Source: Pedobacter terrae
GTDB lineage: Bacteria > Bacteroidota > Bacteroidia > Sphingobacteriales > Sphingobacteriaceae
Direction: 5' to 3'
DNA length: 64,000 nucleotides
NCBI RefSeq assembly: GCF_900100705.1
Contig: NZ_FNCH01000008.1
Coordinates: 62,001-126,000, forward strand
Below the pieces are notes generated by a model. That model did no database searches and was not told the origin of the DNA. It saw only the letters and a program-made list of their open reading frames with translations. Positions within the stretch are counted from its first letter, which is position 1; the number at the start of each line of letters is the position of its first letter. Both the position numbers and the translations under genes were made by a program. This document shows positions 40,028 to 49,422 of this stretch, one piece after another.

Positions 40028-42373
40028 CTATCTCACCAATCTTACTTCATAAATATTGGCAATAGCCGATCCCTGATCGGCAACAAATTTTACTTCTAAT
40101 TCTGCTTTTAACAACGCTTTTGGAATCTGATACTCCTGCGTATAAAAAACATTTCCCTTGCTTCCATCTAACTTTACATTTTCAATTTTAGTCCCATTGA
40201 TCAGGATAGTGAAGTTTTTGTCCTTTTCTTTTCCAAAATAGGTTAAACTGAGCTTATTCCCAGCTAAGTCTTTGTTTTTAAGCACATAACTAAACCATGC
40301 CTTCCCGTTTCTAAAATGCCTTTCCTGGTAGGTTCCATTATCAGTTTGTTCGCCTTTAAAATTGTGATCAGATTCTGGTTGCTGCTCTCCGGGATTAACC
40401 AGGTCTACGGTTTTCTGTTCAATCTTCATCTTTTCTTCTTCAGCCAATTTAATTGCTTTTGCCCGTTCTGGCAAGGCCTGTTCACTGCTATAAGGAAAAT
40501 AAACCACATACCGTTTTTCGGCGAGGGTGTAAAAAGGAACCATTTTTAAGGTTTTGTATCTGGGTTGATAGATCGCATTTTGGGCACTGAAAGTTAAACT
40601 CTTTTTATCGGTCAACGTAATTTCATTGGCAAGTGTATTTTTAGGTCCGGTAACCAATGGTGCCTCGCTGATCGGAAATAAAGCACCAGAAGCAATATGC
40701 CCCATTCTACTGCCATCAGCGGTTAAATTAGGTTGGTTTAGCGTATCTATCTCCGCGGCAAGTACAATCGGCCCGCGCATAAAGGCTACCCAATCAGAAC
40801 CATCTGGCATAAACTCCGTAGTGGTATGCATAGGCAGGGAAATATTAACCACATCGCCCGTATTCCAGGTTCGATCGATACTGGCATAACCATTTGCATC
40901 ACTTTTAGTCATTACCTTTTTTCCGTTTACCAGTACAGTCATTTTTCCTTGTTCTACCCACGCAGGCTGACGGAAATGTAAGGCAAAACGTTGTTTACTT
41001 TTCAATTGAAGCTTGATTGTGGTTTGTTCAGCATCGGGAAAAAGGGTTTGTTGTGTAAGCTGGATGCCTTTTTCTTTCCAGTTTAAGGTTGAAGGGATAA
41101 AAAGATTCACAAATACATCATTCGCACGGTGTGCATAAATCAATTCTCCATATTTGCCATGGTTTTCCAATCCCGAACCTACACAGCACCAGAAACTTTC
41201 CTGTGGATTTGAATAAGTACGGTAATGTCCTGGCCGCATGGGTGTAAAATAGACAAAACCACCATCTGGCCTTTGTGATGAAAGAATATGGTTATAAAGT
41301 GTACGTTCGTAATAATCGAGATAAGTATTGGAAGGAGCAGCTAAAAACAGTTCTTTGGTCAACTTTAACATGTTGTAAGAGTTGCAGGTTTCAGGTCCTT
41401 CGCGCGATTCTGTCATCGAAGAAAAGTCATTAGCGGGATGAAAATGCTCTCTAACGCTATTTCCGCCAATGGCTACTGTTCTATGTTCCACTACCGTTTT
41501 CCAAAAGAACGCAGCAGCATCTGCCCAGGCAGGATCCTTATCCAATAAAGCAATCTGTTCAAAACCAATCACTTTAGGAATCTGCGTATTGGCATGTAAA
41601 CCGTTCAGGGCATCCGTATTTTTTAATAGTGGATTTAGGATAGACTGGTCTGAAAACCGTTTTGCCAGTTTAAGGTATTTCTGGTTACCTGTTATCGCAT
41701 AAACATGCGCGAAAACTTCATTTAATCCACCATGTTCACTCTTTAATAATTCCTGTACTTGTTGATCAGACAAATTGGAGACCACATCTATACACCAATC
41801 TGTTAATTTGATCAGCATCTGCTTCGCTTTTGCATTGCCTGCAACTGCGTATGCATCGTACAACCCTGCATAAATTTTATGGATATTGTACAAGGGCACC
41901 CATTTTCCATTTAATGAAAAACTGGATGATTTGATGTTTCCAGCTTTAATCTCTTTCCAGATTTCCTTGCCTCCCGGAATCCCGGCCAGATAACCATCGC
42001 CATTTTGGCGCTGACATTTATCCAACTCGGCAATCATATAATCTATCCGCTCCTTAACCTTGGTATCACCGGTAGCAGCATACATTAAAGAAAGTGCCGA
42101 CAAATAATGTCCACCGATATGCCCATCTAAACCTGTATTTTCCCAATTCCCGTAAGATGCTGCTTTAGGTTTTAACCCTGCTTCCCTTAAATATGGCGCC
42201 AAAAGCCTATCCGCGTCCAGCGACAGTATATATTTCTTATCTGTTTCCTGTGCCTGTTTAAAAGGCCCAGCAAGCAAGCGGACTTCCGATAAACTAAATG
42301 GCTGCAAGGCAGTTTGCCCGAAAACAGTTCCGTATAAGGCGGTAAACACAAGGGCAGTAATTATTTTTTTCAT
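40028..42373 (-). CDS. Beta-L-arabinofuranosidase, GH127/GH146 (DUF1680)
   Basis: ATG 42373 gives 781 residues and a good signal peptide (MKKIITALVFTALYGTVFGQ); the frame runs on to 42451. PFSLSEVRLLAGPFKQAQE and DGHIGGHYLSALSLMYAATG open the (alpha/alpha)6 barrel. The zinc and catalytic Cys set is intact: EGPETCNSYNML (Glu, Cys) and ESFWCCVGSG (Cys-Cys), matching HypBA1 E338/C340/C417/C418. It cleaves beta-linked L-arabinofuranose, as in extensin or pectin side chains. The C-terminal 150 residues form extra beta domains. With the two GH51 enzymes it makes an arabinose-focused set. Confidence 0.9.
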   Translation of the reverse strand: MKKIITALVFTALYGTVFGQTALQPFSLSEVRLLAGPFKQAQETDKKYILSLDADRLLAPYLREAGLKPKAASYGNWENTGLDGHIGGHYLSALSLMYAATGDTKVKERIDYMIAELDKCQRQNGDGYLAGIPGGKEIWKEIKAGNIKSSSFSLNGKWVPLYNIHKIYAGLYDAYAVAGNAKAKQMLIKLTDWCIDVVSNLSDQQVQELLKSEHGGLNEVFAHVYAITGNQKYLKLAKRFSDQSILNPLLKNTDALNGLHANTQIPKVIGFEQIALLDKDPAWADAAAFFWKTVVEHRTVAIGGNSVREHFHPANDFSSMTESREGPETCNSYNMLKLTKELFLAAPSNTYLDYYERTLYNHILSSQRPDGGFVYFTPMRPGHYRTYSNPQESFWCCVGSGLENHGKYGELIYAHRANDVFVNLFIPSTLNWKEKGIQLTQQTLFPDAEQTTIKLQLKSKQRFALHFRQPAWVEQGKMTVLVNGKKVMTKSDANGYASIDRTWNTGDVVNISLPMHTTTEFMPDGSDWVAFMRGPIVLAAEIDTLNQPNLTADGSRMGHIASGALFPISEAPLVTGPKNTLANEITLTDKKSLTFSAQNAIYQPRYKTLKMVPFYTLAEKRYVVYFPYSSEQALPERAKAIKLAEEEKMKIEQKTVDLVNPGEQQPESDHNFKGEQTDNGTYQERHFRNGKAWFSYVLKNKDLAGNKLSLTYFGKEKDKNFTILINGTKIENVKLDGSKGNVFYTQEYQIPKALLKAELEVKFVADQGSAIANIYEVRLVR

Positions 42374-42888
42374 TTTTAAAAATATCTTCATAACAAGTAT
42401 AATTGAAAGCAGCTGGTAAAGATTAGGATAACGTTTAACAAACTGCGACACTAAGTAATCGGTTTTCTCGCCTTAAACCGGCTAATTATCCCCAGAATAA
42501 TAAATGACTGGTAAATGGTTGAATGCTCATACAATTAAAGGTTTAATACACCATCGGCTTGATGATTAAAACTAGCCAAACAGCATACTGATAACATTTG
42601 GTTAAATAAACGTCTTAAAGACATTTATAAAACGAAGATATAAAAACAATTACTAATTATTACAGTATTAAGTAAATGATTTAGTTTTTAGCATTTTTTT
42701 GAATGAATTGTCTAAAAATAGATAACAAGACAAGCGCACAAATAAATTTGCTTATTTTCATTCAGAATGCAGTGAAAATCGTTCCGTAATCAGATTACAT
42801 GTAATGAATACACAAACTTAATTTAGCCTGCAGATCACAACCTTTTTCATCACCTAAAGATTCTCTGGTAGCCTGGTGTAACAGCAAA
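42374..42888. other. Intergenic region, nothing recognised
   Basis: About 515 bp, A+T-rich, with no convincing gene, promoter consensus or repeat family seen. Confidence 0.5.
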
Positions 42889-44967
42889 CTACTCCAACCA
42901 CACCATCTGCGTAAATGCACCATTGGTGGCAATATCCCAAACCTCTACCCTCACCCATTTACGGCCTTTTAAATCAATCTGCCAGCTAAAATCCTTTTTA
43001 CCAAAGGCCTGCGTCGTATTTAAATTTAGCTGTTTACGGTATACTTTTTTGCCATCTCCTGATACAATTTCAGCAAAACTTAAAGGGAAGGTCCAGTTGA
43101 GTTGCATATTTATCTTTGCTTTTCCACTATGGTTAACTTGCAAAGTTTCGCCTGCACCTTTTCCATCAACATTAAAGCCCGGAATTAATACCTCACCTGT
43201 TGAAACGAAAAACTTTCCTTTCTGCATGACATCTAAAACCGGTTGCCAGCCATCAGCATAGTTAGGCACTTGATCCAGTTGTAAATAATTTACGTTGAGG
43301 TGTGCATACATTTCATTTTGTTCCGTAATGGTAAAGATGTCTGCCTCTGAGATAATATGTTTCTTTAAACCCCAATTAGCCATATCGTCCATCAGATTTA
43401 ATACCCTTTTACCTAAAGTGGGTAAAGAAAGATCGCCCGGAATTGCTTTCCAGGCTGCGCCCATAAAAGTTTCCGATTTAAAAAAATCCTCTTCCTTATA
43501 TTTATCCGGATAACCTGTTGAAGCTTTTGTTCGGGCATGGGCAGTCCAGGCTAAGCCATGTTCCTGTTCGAGTAATTTAAGCATTTCGGCCTTATCACTT
43601 ACCCGGTAAACTTTACCATATTTAGGGTCCTTGCTTTCGAAAGGCATGTCACTTTTCCTCGACATGATCCAGTAAATCGGTTTAGGAAAAAATGCCAGCC
43701 AATGTCCGCCATAAAAATTATTGGCTTCTTCTCCAGGTAACAACAGAAAATTAGGGTCAGATAGCCTTTTAGTCTGTTTAAATAAGGCATTTAATTCCTT
43801 TAAACGTGTAGAATCTGGTCCTTTAGGATGACCTGGTCCATGAAATTCGGCCAGTTTCACAATATTCAATCCTGTTTTCTTTAATACGTCAACAAATTCC
43901 GGTTGCTCTGGGACGGGTTTCCCACTTAACACTACATCCGAAATAAACTCATTGTGGAAATGGCTTGCCATTGTTTTATAGCCTGCTAAGGGCACATAAG
44001 TATCGTTATGGGTAAACTTTTTTACTTCATTTAAAACCGCATCTGCTTTCCCCGTGCTTAGTAAACAGAAAAAATTAAGGCGTTGTTGGGTATTAGGAGG
44101 CGCATTAAACCAGGGCACATAACGTTTATCGCCTATAGGATCCTGACGGATGCCAATCCCAAAATCTGGAATCAGGTTTAAATAATCGCTCCCTTTCCAG
44201 GTAAATTTAAGATTAAAAGCTTCATCTAATGGATAAAAATACTGATGTGGAGCAGGAAAAACAGCTAAACTGCCACCGGTATTTTCACCGATCACTGTAC
44301 GATATTTCACTTCCAGATTTTCACTTCCTTCAGTTTTAACAGCCTTTTCGACATGAAGATTACCTTTTACATCAGACCAGGCTACAGTAGACCAGATCTC
44401 TTTTTTGCTTACCAATCCGGCATCGTATAAAATAGCAGTCGAATCCTTTTGCGTAGACACTACAGCAGCTACATTAAACAAAGGGCTTCCGTTATAAAGT
44501 ATTATTTCTAAACTACCACTAAAATTTTCAGATTGTAAACCCGCTATCTTGACCACTGTTTGTGTACCATGTGTGAAAACACTTGCATTTCCTTTTTCGA
44601 ATTTGACCAGACTGGTGGTGTATGGCCTGGTAGGAACACGGTCAAAAAACACATCCCAACCCCCACTTTCCGGACTTAATGTACGTTTACCTACCCGCAA
44701 AATAAAAACGGGGTCAAGATTTGCAGCTACCAGTTTTAATGCACCTTTTTTACCCATCTGCAAACTGTTAAAGAGTGGTTTCCCGTTTTCCAGATCAAGA
44801 ATCATTTTACCAATCGCCTTATTGCCAACCGGCCAACTCACCATCAATCCTTTTTGCCTGACAGAAACAGTCGCTCCATTCGCTTTATAAGCTTTTAAAT
44901 TAACCTGAGCAGATGCATTTATGAAAAATATACAGATAATCATAAAAATTGGAAGGGACTTTTTCAT
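42889..44967 (-). CDS. Secreted PHP-type (CehA/McbA-like) metallohydrolase candidate
   Basis: ATG 44967 gives 692 residues and a signal peptide (MKKSLPIFMIICIFFINASAQ). The first 310 residues are beta-rich with no named domain. The second half shows PHP-like metal motifs in order: ASHFHNEF, KLAEFHGPGHP, LLPGEEANNF, GLAWTAHARTK and SEADIFT. PHP proteins hydrolyse phosphoesters or amide-like bonds using two or three metals. The C-terminus is a small beta domain. It is transcribed with the GH127/146 gene's direction but 515 bp apart. The substrate is unknown; PHP assignment is moderate. Confidence 0.6.
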   Translation of the reverse strand: MKKSLPIFMIICIFFINASAQVNLKAYKANGATVSVRQKGLMVSWPVGNKAIGKMILDLENGKPLFNSLQMGKKGALKLVAANLDPVFILRVGKRTLSPESGGWDVFFDRVPTRPYTTSLVKFEKGNASVFTHGTQTVVKIAGLQSENFSGSLEIILYNGSPLFNVAAVVSTQKDSTAILYDAGLVSKKEIWSTVAWSDVKGNLHVEKAVKTEGSENLEVKYRTVIGENTGGSLAVFPAPHQYFYPLDEAFNLKFTWKGSDYLNLIPDFGIGIRQDPIGDKRYVPWFNAPPNTQQRLNFFCLLSTGKADAVLNEVKKFTHNDTYVPLAGYKTMASHFHNEFISDVVLSGKPVPEQPEFVDVLKKTGLNIVKLAEFHGPGHPKGPDSTRLKELNALFKQTKRLSDPNFLLLPGEEANNFYGGHWLAFFPKPIYWIMSRKSDMPFESKDPKYGKVYRVSDKAEMLKLLEQEHGLAWTAHARTKASTGYPDKYKEEDFFKSETFMGAAWKAIPGDLSLPTLGKRVLNLMDDMANWGLKKHIISEADIFTITEQNEMYAHLNVNYLQLDQVPNYADGWQPVLDVMQKGKFFVSTGEVLIPGFNVDGKGAGETLQVNHSGKAKINMQLNWTFPLSFAEIVSGDGKKVYRKQLNLNTTQAFGKKDFSWQIDLKGRKWVRVEVWDIATNGAFTQMVWLE

Positions 44968-45274
44968 CAGGGATATTTGTTTTCTGGTTAGTGGAGAATA
45001 CACAAGATAATGATTATGAGCAAAATATGTAACTAGAAATTTTGGACTTCAATGATCAGTAAACATTTAATTTTCCATTTTGAAAACCTTACGAACTTAA
45101 ACCTCGTAATAAGAAAGACAAACAAACAGTTGACCATTAAGGAATTAGAACAATAAAATGAACGTCAAGGTGCCTGTTTTTAAATGACTCTGGTGCGTTT
45201 TGTTCATTTTTTAATTTTTCATAAAAAAACCGTTACATTTCCTAACTTGATAAGGAATTCTAAAATCACACATT
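44968..45274. other. Divergent intergenic region
   Basis: About 307 bp between the PHP-type and RsbQ-like genes. A+T-rich; no promoter with good consensus was found. Confidence 0.5.
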
Positions 45275-46132
45275 TTGCATCCAATACTCCTCAGAAATAA
45301 TGTAAAAATACTTGGCGAAGGCAGCCAGGTACTCCTATTTGCACATGGCTTTGGCTGTGCACAAAGCTCCTGGAAATATATCACAGATGCTTTCCTGGAA
45401 GATTATAAGGTAATCTTATTTGATTATGTAGGTTCTGGTGATTCTGACCTCAGTCAATACGATCAAAAGAAATATGCTACACTTGAAGGATATGCCTGCG
45501 ATGTAATTGATATTATACAAGCACTTGATCTGAAGAACATTATATTTATTGGGCATTCGGTTGGCAGTATGATCGGCATGATCGCCGCGTTACAGCTACC
45601 AGAAGTGTTTAAGAAGTTAATATTCATCGGACCATCACCCCGCTATTTAAACGATGGTGATTATATCGGCGGATTTAATGCTGAAGATATTGAAACGATT
45701 TTTACGCATATAGCCCAGGATTATGTGGCCTGGAGTAAACAATTGGTGCCAGTAGTGATGAACAATCCCGGTAAACCCGAACTATCTGATTTTTTAGAGG
45801 AATGTTTTGAAGCCACGGATCCTAGTGTGGCCCTGGCTTTTGCAATGGCTACCTTTAAAGCCGATTACCGAGATAAACTGAAAAATCTTGAAGTACCAAG
45901 TCTAACCCTGCAATGTACAAATGACGTAATGGCTCCATTATCGGTCGGAGAATTTATTCATAAAAATACACCCCACAATTTTTTGGTGGTTATGAAAGCT
46001 ACCGGGCATTTTCCGCAGATCAGTGCGCCGGATGAAACCATCAGGGAAATAAAAGATTTTATCGAAGATGCCGGTTTGAGATCAGCATCAAATCATCTTT
46101 ATACGCCAGAGATTTTGCCTATCGGTAGTTAA
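45275..46132 (+). CDS. RsbQ/KAI2-like alpha/beta hydrolase
   Basis: 285 residues from a TTG start (in-frame stop at 45251). The chain follows B. subtilis RsbQ almost throughout: AHGFGCAQSSW, VILFDYVGSGDSDL, FIGHSVGSMIGM, GPSPRYLNDGDYIGGF and LQCTNDVMAPLSVG. The catalytic triad is S95, D217 and H245. RsbQ supplies a small-molecule signal to the PAS phosphatase RsbP in the energy-stress pathway, and plant KAI2/D14 receptors belong to the same group. No RsbP or PAS gene is adjacent here, so its partner and ligand are unknown. Confidence 0.88.
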   Translation: MHPILLRNNVKILGEGSQVLLFAHGFGCAQSSWKYITDAFLEDYKVILFDYVGSGDSDLSQYDQKKYATLEGYACDVIDIIQALDLKNIIFIGHSVGSMIGMIAALQLPEVFKKLIFIGPSPRYLNDGDYIGGFNAEDIETIFTHIAQDYVAWSKQLVPVVMNNPGKPELSDFLEECFEATDPSVALAFAMATFKADYRDKLKNLEVPSLTLQCTNDVMAPLSVGEFIHKNTPHNFLVVMKATGHFPQISAPDETIREIKDFIEDAGLRSASNHLYTPEILPIGS

Positions 46133-46750
46133 AACTGAATACCAAAGAAAAAGTACGGGTTATAGATCTCGAGACCATTTACTTGCTGCTTTTCGCAGCA
46201 TGATGGCTATGAGTCCTGCCCGGTATCCATATTGTTCTTAATTAAATGAGCTTGGATAAATTGCAGACGGCATCTGATTTTGCCTAAAGGTATATGATAC
46301 CACAGTCTAAGCATATGATATAAATAGGTTGTTTTTTATTAGTCTTTTACAGATAAATATTAAAACACATCAGTCTAATTTAACTTCCATAAATCCCCAT
46401 CATTGGCGCGTTGATGGAGTGATCAATATAACCACCACGTCTCACCTAACCTGAATCAAAACTGTTTACAGGTCTTTTAATCGCATTCGTTTTAGCAATT
46501 CCACTATTTGTAAAACCGACTGTATCAGGATGAAGTCAAATCAAAGTAAGCATAGCTATAGGGATTGATTGGAGTGGATAGATAATGAACAAAATGAACA
46601 AATTTAAGCTTTACCGAAATCCGATTCAATTCTCGTCGCGTATATACGCCTGATCACCACTAATAATTACTTAAATCGCCTTAGAAAGACGATTTATCGG
46701 TTTTCAGATTTAAAAAGCAAAAGAATATCCGATTATCAATAAAAAATAAA
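46133..46750. other. Intergenic region without recognised gene
   Basis: About 618 bp with scattered short open stretches and no repeat family seen; it may contain decayed coding sequence. Confidence 0.45.
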
Positions 46751-47371
46751 ATGAACAAAATCAGAACAATTGCACTTTGCGCAGTCGCCGTGCTTTCTAT
46801 TTACACTACTAAAGCTCAAACCTTTAAAGAGCCAGTGGGCTATAAACTTAAAAACGGCATGAACATTATTATTTCTGAAAATAATAAATCGCCAAAGGCT
46901 TATTCAAGCTTTACATTGGATGCAAAAGCTTTTAACACTAAAAAAGATGGCGTAGTTGAGTTATTAAATGCCGTACTCAATGAAAACGTGAGCAAAAATG
47001 CGAACATCAGTTTTAAAGATAACAGTGGCAAATTGGCTACAGCCAAAACAGATTTAGCAAAAGATTTGACTGAAATGGCTTCTTTGATCCAAAATGCTAC
47101 AATTGATCAAAAAACTTTTAATAGCGCTAAAGCTAAGTTAATCACCAGTATACAGGCACAGGATTATGATTATGATCAGACGGTAAGTGAAAATTCAATC
47201 AACGCTTTAACCCTGGCGGATGTTAAGAACTTTTACAGCCAGATTTCTCCCGAAAAAACATTTTTAACCATTGCAGGCGATATTAATTTAACTACAGCTA
47301 GAGCTTCAGCAAAAAAAGCTTTTGGCAACTGGAACCCAACACCAGGATTTGCACCTGCTGTGACAAAGTAA
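46751..47371 (+). CDS. Short M16-peptidase-like protein lacking the zinc motif
   Basis: 206 residues with a signal peptide (about 1-22). GYKLKNGMNIIISENNKSP is the usual opening strand of M16 (insulinase/pitrilysin) proteins and NALTLADVKNFYSQISPEKT, then TIAGDINLTTARASAKKAFG, is the usual end of an M16 half. The part between is about 100 residues, and no HxxEH zinc motif is present. It is thus a compact, probably inactive M16-like domain, maybe a binding or regulatory protein. A strong terminator follows. Confidence 0.7.
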   Translation: MNKIRTIALCAVAVLSIYTTKAQTFKEPVGYKLKNGMNIIISENNKSPKAYSSFTLDAKAFNTKKDGVVELLNAVLNENVSKNANISFKDNSGKLATAKTDLAKDLTEMASLIQNATIDQKTFNSAKAKLITSIQAQDYDYDQTVSENSINALTLADVKNFYSQISPEKTFLTIAGDINLTTARASAKKAFGNWNPTPGFAPAVTK

Positions 47372-47390
47372 CGCTAAATAAAAGTACCAG

Positions 47391-47422
47391 GCCCTTTGAT
47401 TCTTTTTCAAAGGGCTTTTTTT
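47391..47422 (+). terminator. Intrinsic terminator after M16-like gene
   Basis: GCCCTTTGA (47391-47399) pairs with TCAAAGGGC (47407-47415), then seven T. Confidence 0.9.
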
Positions 47423-47525
47423 ATGCCCGAATTGTTACAGGCCTTTAGGGTTTAGCCGTTCATATTCCAGCAATCATTTAATATCTTCGTTTTAACTAAA
47501 GTCATTATTTCCTAAAAGACCACAA

Positions 47526-48875
47526 ATGAAAAAAGCCTATACTCTACTCACTTTTATTGCCATGAGTTTATCACTAAATGCTCAGGTTGTAGTTAACCGA
47601 AATCAGGATATCGAAAAAATGGTCAAGGCTGTAAATTCCGATTCATTAAAATCTTATATCAGTAAAATGGTTTCTTTCGGAACCAGAAATACACTAAGCG
47701 ACATTAAAAGTAAAACAAAAGGAATTGGAGCGGCCAGAAATTGGGTGTTGAGTAAATTTAACCAGTTTGCCCGGCAAAGTGATGGCAGGCTTACCGCATA
47801 CCTGGATACCATTACCTTTAAACCTGATGGCAAAAGAGTAGACCGACCAACACTATTAGGAAATGCAGTAGCCATACTAAAGGGCACGGATACAAATGAT
47901 AATCGTGTGTACGTAGTAAGCGGACACCTGGATAGCCGTGTTACCGATGTGATGAACAGAACGAGTAATGCACCCGGCGCCAATGATGATGGCAGTGGCG
48001 TTGCAGGTGTTATCGAAGCTGCGAGGATTATGAGTCAATATCAATTTCCGGCAACCATCGTATTTGTAGCAGTAAGCGGTGAAGAACAATCTTTATTGGG
48101 CTCTGGTTTTATGGCCTCAACAGCTAAAAGAGAAAAATGGAATGTAGATGCCATGCTAAACAATGATATGATTGGCAGTAACAACAGCAGCGAAACACAA
48201 ATTATTGATAATACCAGGCTGCGTGTATTTAGTGAAGGTTTACCCAGCTTCGATCTGGATAAAAATGCCAAAAGTATCCGCCAGTTTGGCTTAGAGAACG
48301 ATGGTAAAAGCCGTCAGTTGGCACGTTATGTTAAAGAGATAGGCGAGCGTTATGTAGATCAGTTAGAAATTAAATTAATTTACAGAAACGACCGGTTTCT
48401 ACGTGGCGGAGATCATACTCCATTCGTAGAAAATGGTTTTACTGCCGTACGCATCACCGAAATGAACGAAAACTTCGATCACCAGCATCAGGATCTTAGA
48501 ACAGAAAATGGTGTGCGGTATGGCGACCTGCAGGAATTTATGGATTTCGAATATCTCCGCAAAAACACAGGTGTAAATATTGCTGTTTTAGCCAACCTGG
48601 CTAAAGCCCCTTCTAGCCCAACCGAAGTAAAAATCGATGTTAAAAACCTCAGCAACTCTACCCTTTTATACTGGAAAGCACCGCTTAATGGTACAGCAAA
48701 AGGTTATTATGTGTTAATGCGCGAAACCAGTAACGCTATTTGGGAAAAGAAATTTTTCACTTCAGCTACCGAATTAAAATTGCCTTACAGTAAAGACAAT
48801 TATTTATTTGCCGTTCAGAGCATTGGAAATGATGGCAGCGAGAGTTTACCTGTAGTACCAGGTATCGGCAGATAA
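47526..48875 (+). CDS. Secreted M28-family aminopeptidase
   Basis: 449 residues, signal peptide 1-20. Zinc ligands of the M28 fold are all visible: H134 (SGHLDSR), D154 (GANDDGSG), E186/E187 (SGEEQSLLGS), D214 (NNDMIGS) and a late His in GGDHTPFVENG. The last 90 residues look like a fibronectin-type III domain (NSTLLYWKAPLNGTAKGYYVLMR). It probably trims peptides outside the inner membrane. It has a single-gene layout. Confidence 0.92.
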   Translation: MKKAYTLLTFIAMSLSLNAQVVVNRNQDIEKMVKAVNSDSLKSYISKMVSFGTRNTLSDIKSKTKGIGAARNWVLSKFNQFARQSDGRLTAYLDTITFKPDGKRVDRPTLLGNAVAILKGTDTNDNRVYVVSGHLDSRVTDVMNRTSNAPGANDDGSGVAGVIEAARIMSQYQFPATIVFVAVSGEEQSLLGSGFMASTAKREKWNVDAMLNNDMIGSNNSSETQIIDNTRLRVFSEGLPSFDLDKNAKSIRQFGLENDGKSRQLARYVKEIGERYVDQLEIKLIYRNDRFLRGGDHTPFVENGFTAVRITEMNENFDHQHQDLRTENGVRYGDLQEFMDFEYLRKNTGVNIAVLANLAKAPSSPTEVKIDVKNLSNSTLLYWKAPLNGTAKGYYVLMRETSNAIWEKKFFTSATELKLPYSKDNYLFAVQSIGNDGSESLPVVPGIGR

Positions 48876-48920
48876 TAAAAACATTTAGGACTTGTTCTTG
48901 TTTAAATTCAAATTTTAGGC

Positions 48921-49394
48921 ATGAAATTCAAACCTCTGGCTTTTATTATCAATATTGCCATCACACTGGGTGTTGGCGCACTAGGTGGATGGGCAACTGC
49001 TCAATCTGTTAAAATTTGGTATCCAACCTTAAATAAGCCATCGTTTAATCCACCAAACTGGCTTTTTGCACCAGTTTGGACTAGTCTTTATATATTGATT
49101 GGCATTGCTGCTTATCTGGTTTGGATAAGACGCGATAAAATTGTTCATTTCCCACGAACTGTTGCCATTTACCTCATCCAGCTGATCTTAAATCTCGCCT
49201 GGTCATTCATTTTCTTTTATCTGCATGAGATTGGCTTTGCCATGGCCGAAATCATTTTGCTGTTAATTATCATCGTTATCAATGCCAGTATGTTTTATAA
49301 GATTAACAAATGGGCAGGTTTACTATTCATTCCCTATATTCTTTGGGTAAGTTTTGCATCATTTTTAACCTACAACATTTTCATTTTGAATTAA
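48921..49394 (+). CDS. tspO: TspO/MBR family membrane protein
   Basis: 157 residues, five membrane spans, with the conserved GALGGWATAQSVKIWYP, LNKPSFNPPNWLFAPVWTSLYILIG and LAWSFIFF segments. TspO proteins bind porphyrins and tryptophan-type ligands and modulate stress or transport. It lies 45 bp after the M28 gene and 28 bp before the patatin gene on the same strand; no functional link is obvious. Confidence 0.93.
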   Translation: MKFKPLAFIINIAITLGVGALGGWATAQSVKIWYPTLNKPSFNPPNWLFAPVWTSLYILIGIAAYLVWIRRDKIVHFPRTVAIYLIQLILNLAWSFIFFYLHEIGFAMAEIILLLIIIVINASMFYKINKWAGLLFIPYILWVSFASFLTYNIFILN

Positions 49395-49422
49395 TTTTAA
49401 AAGAAAACCCTATTTTTAGAGA

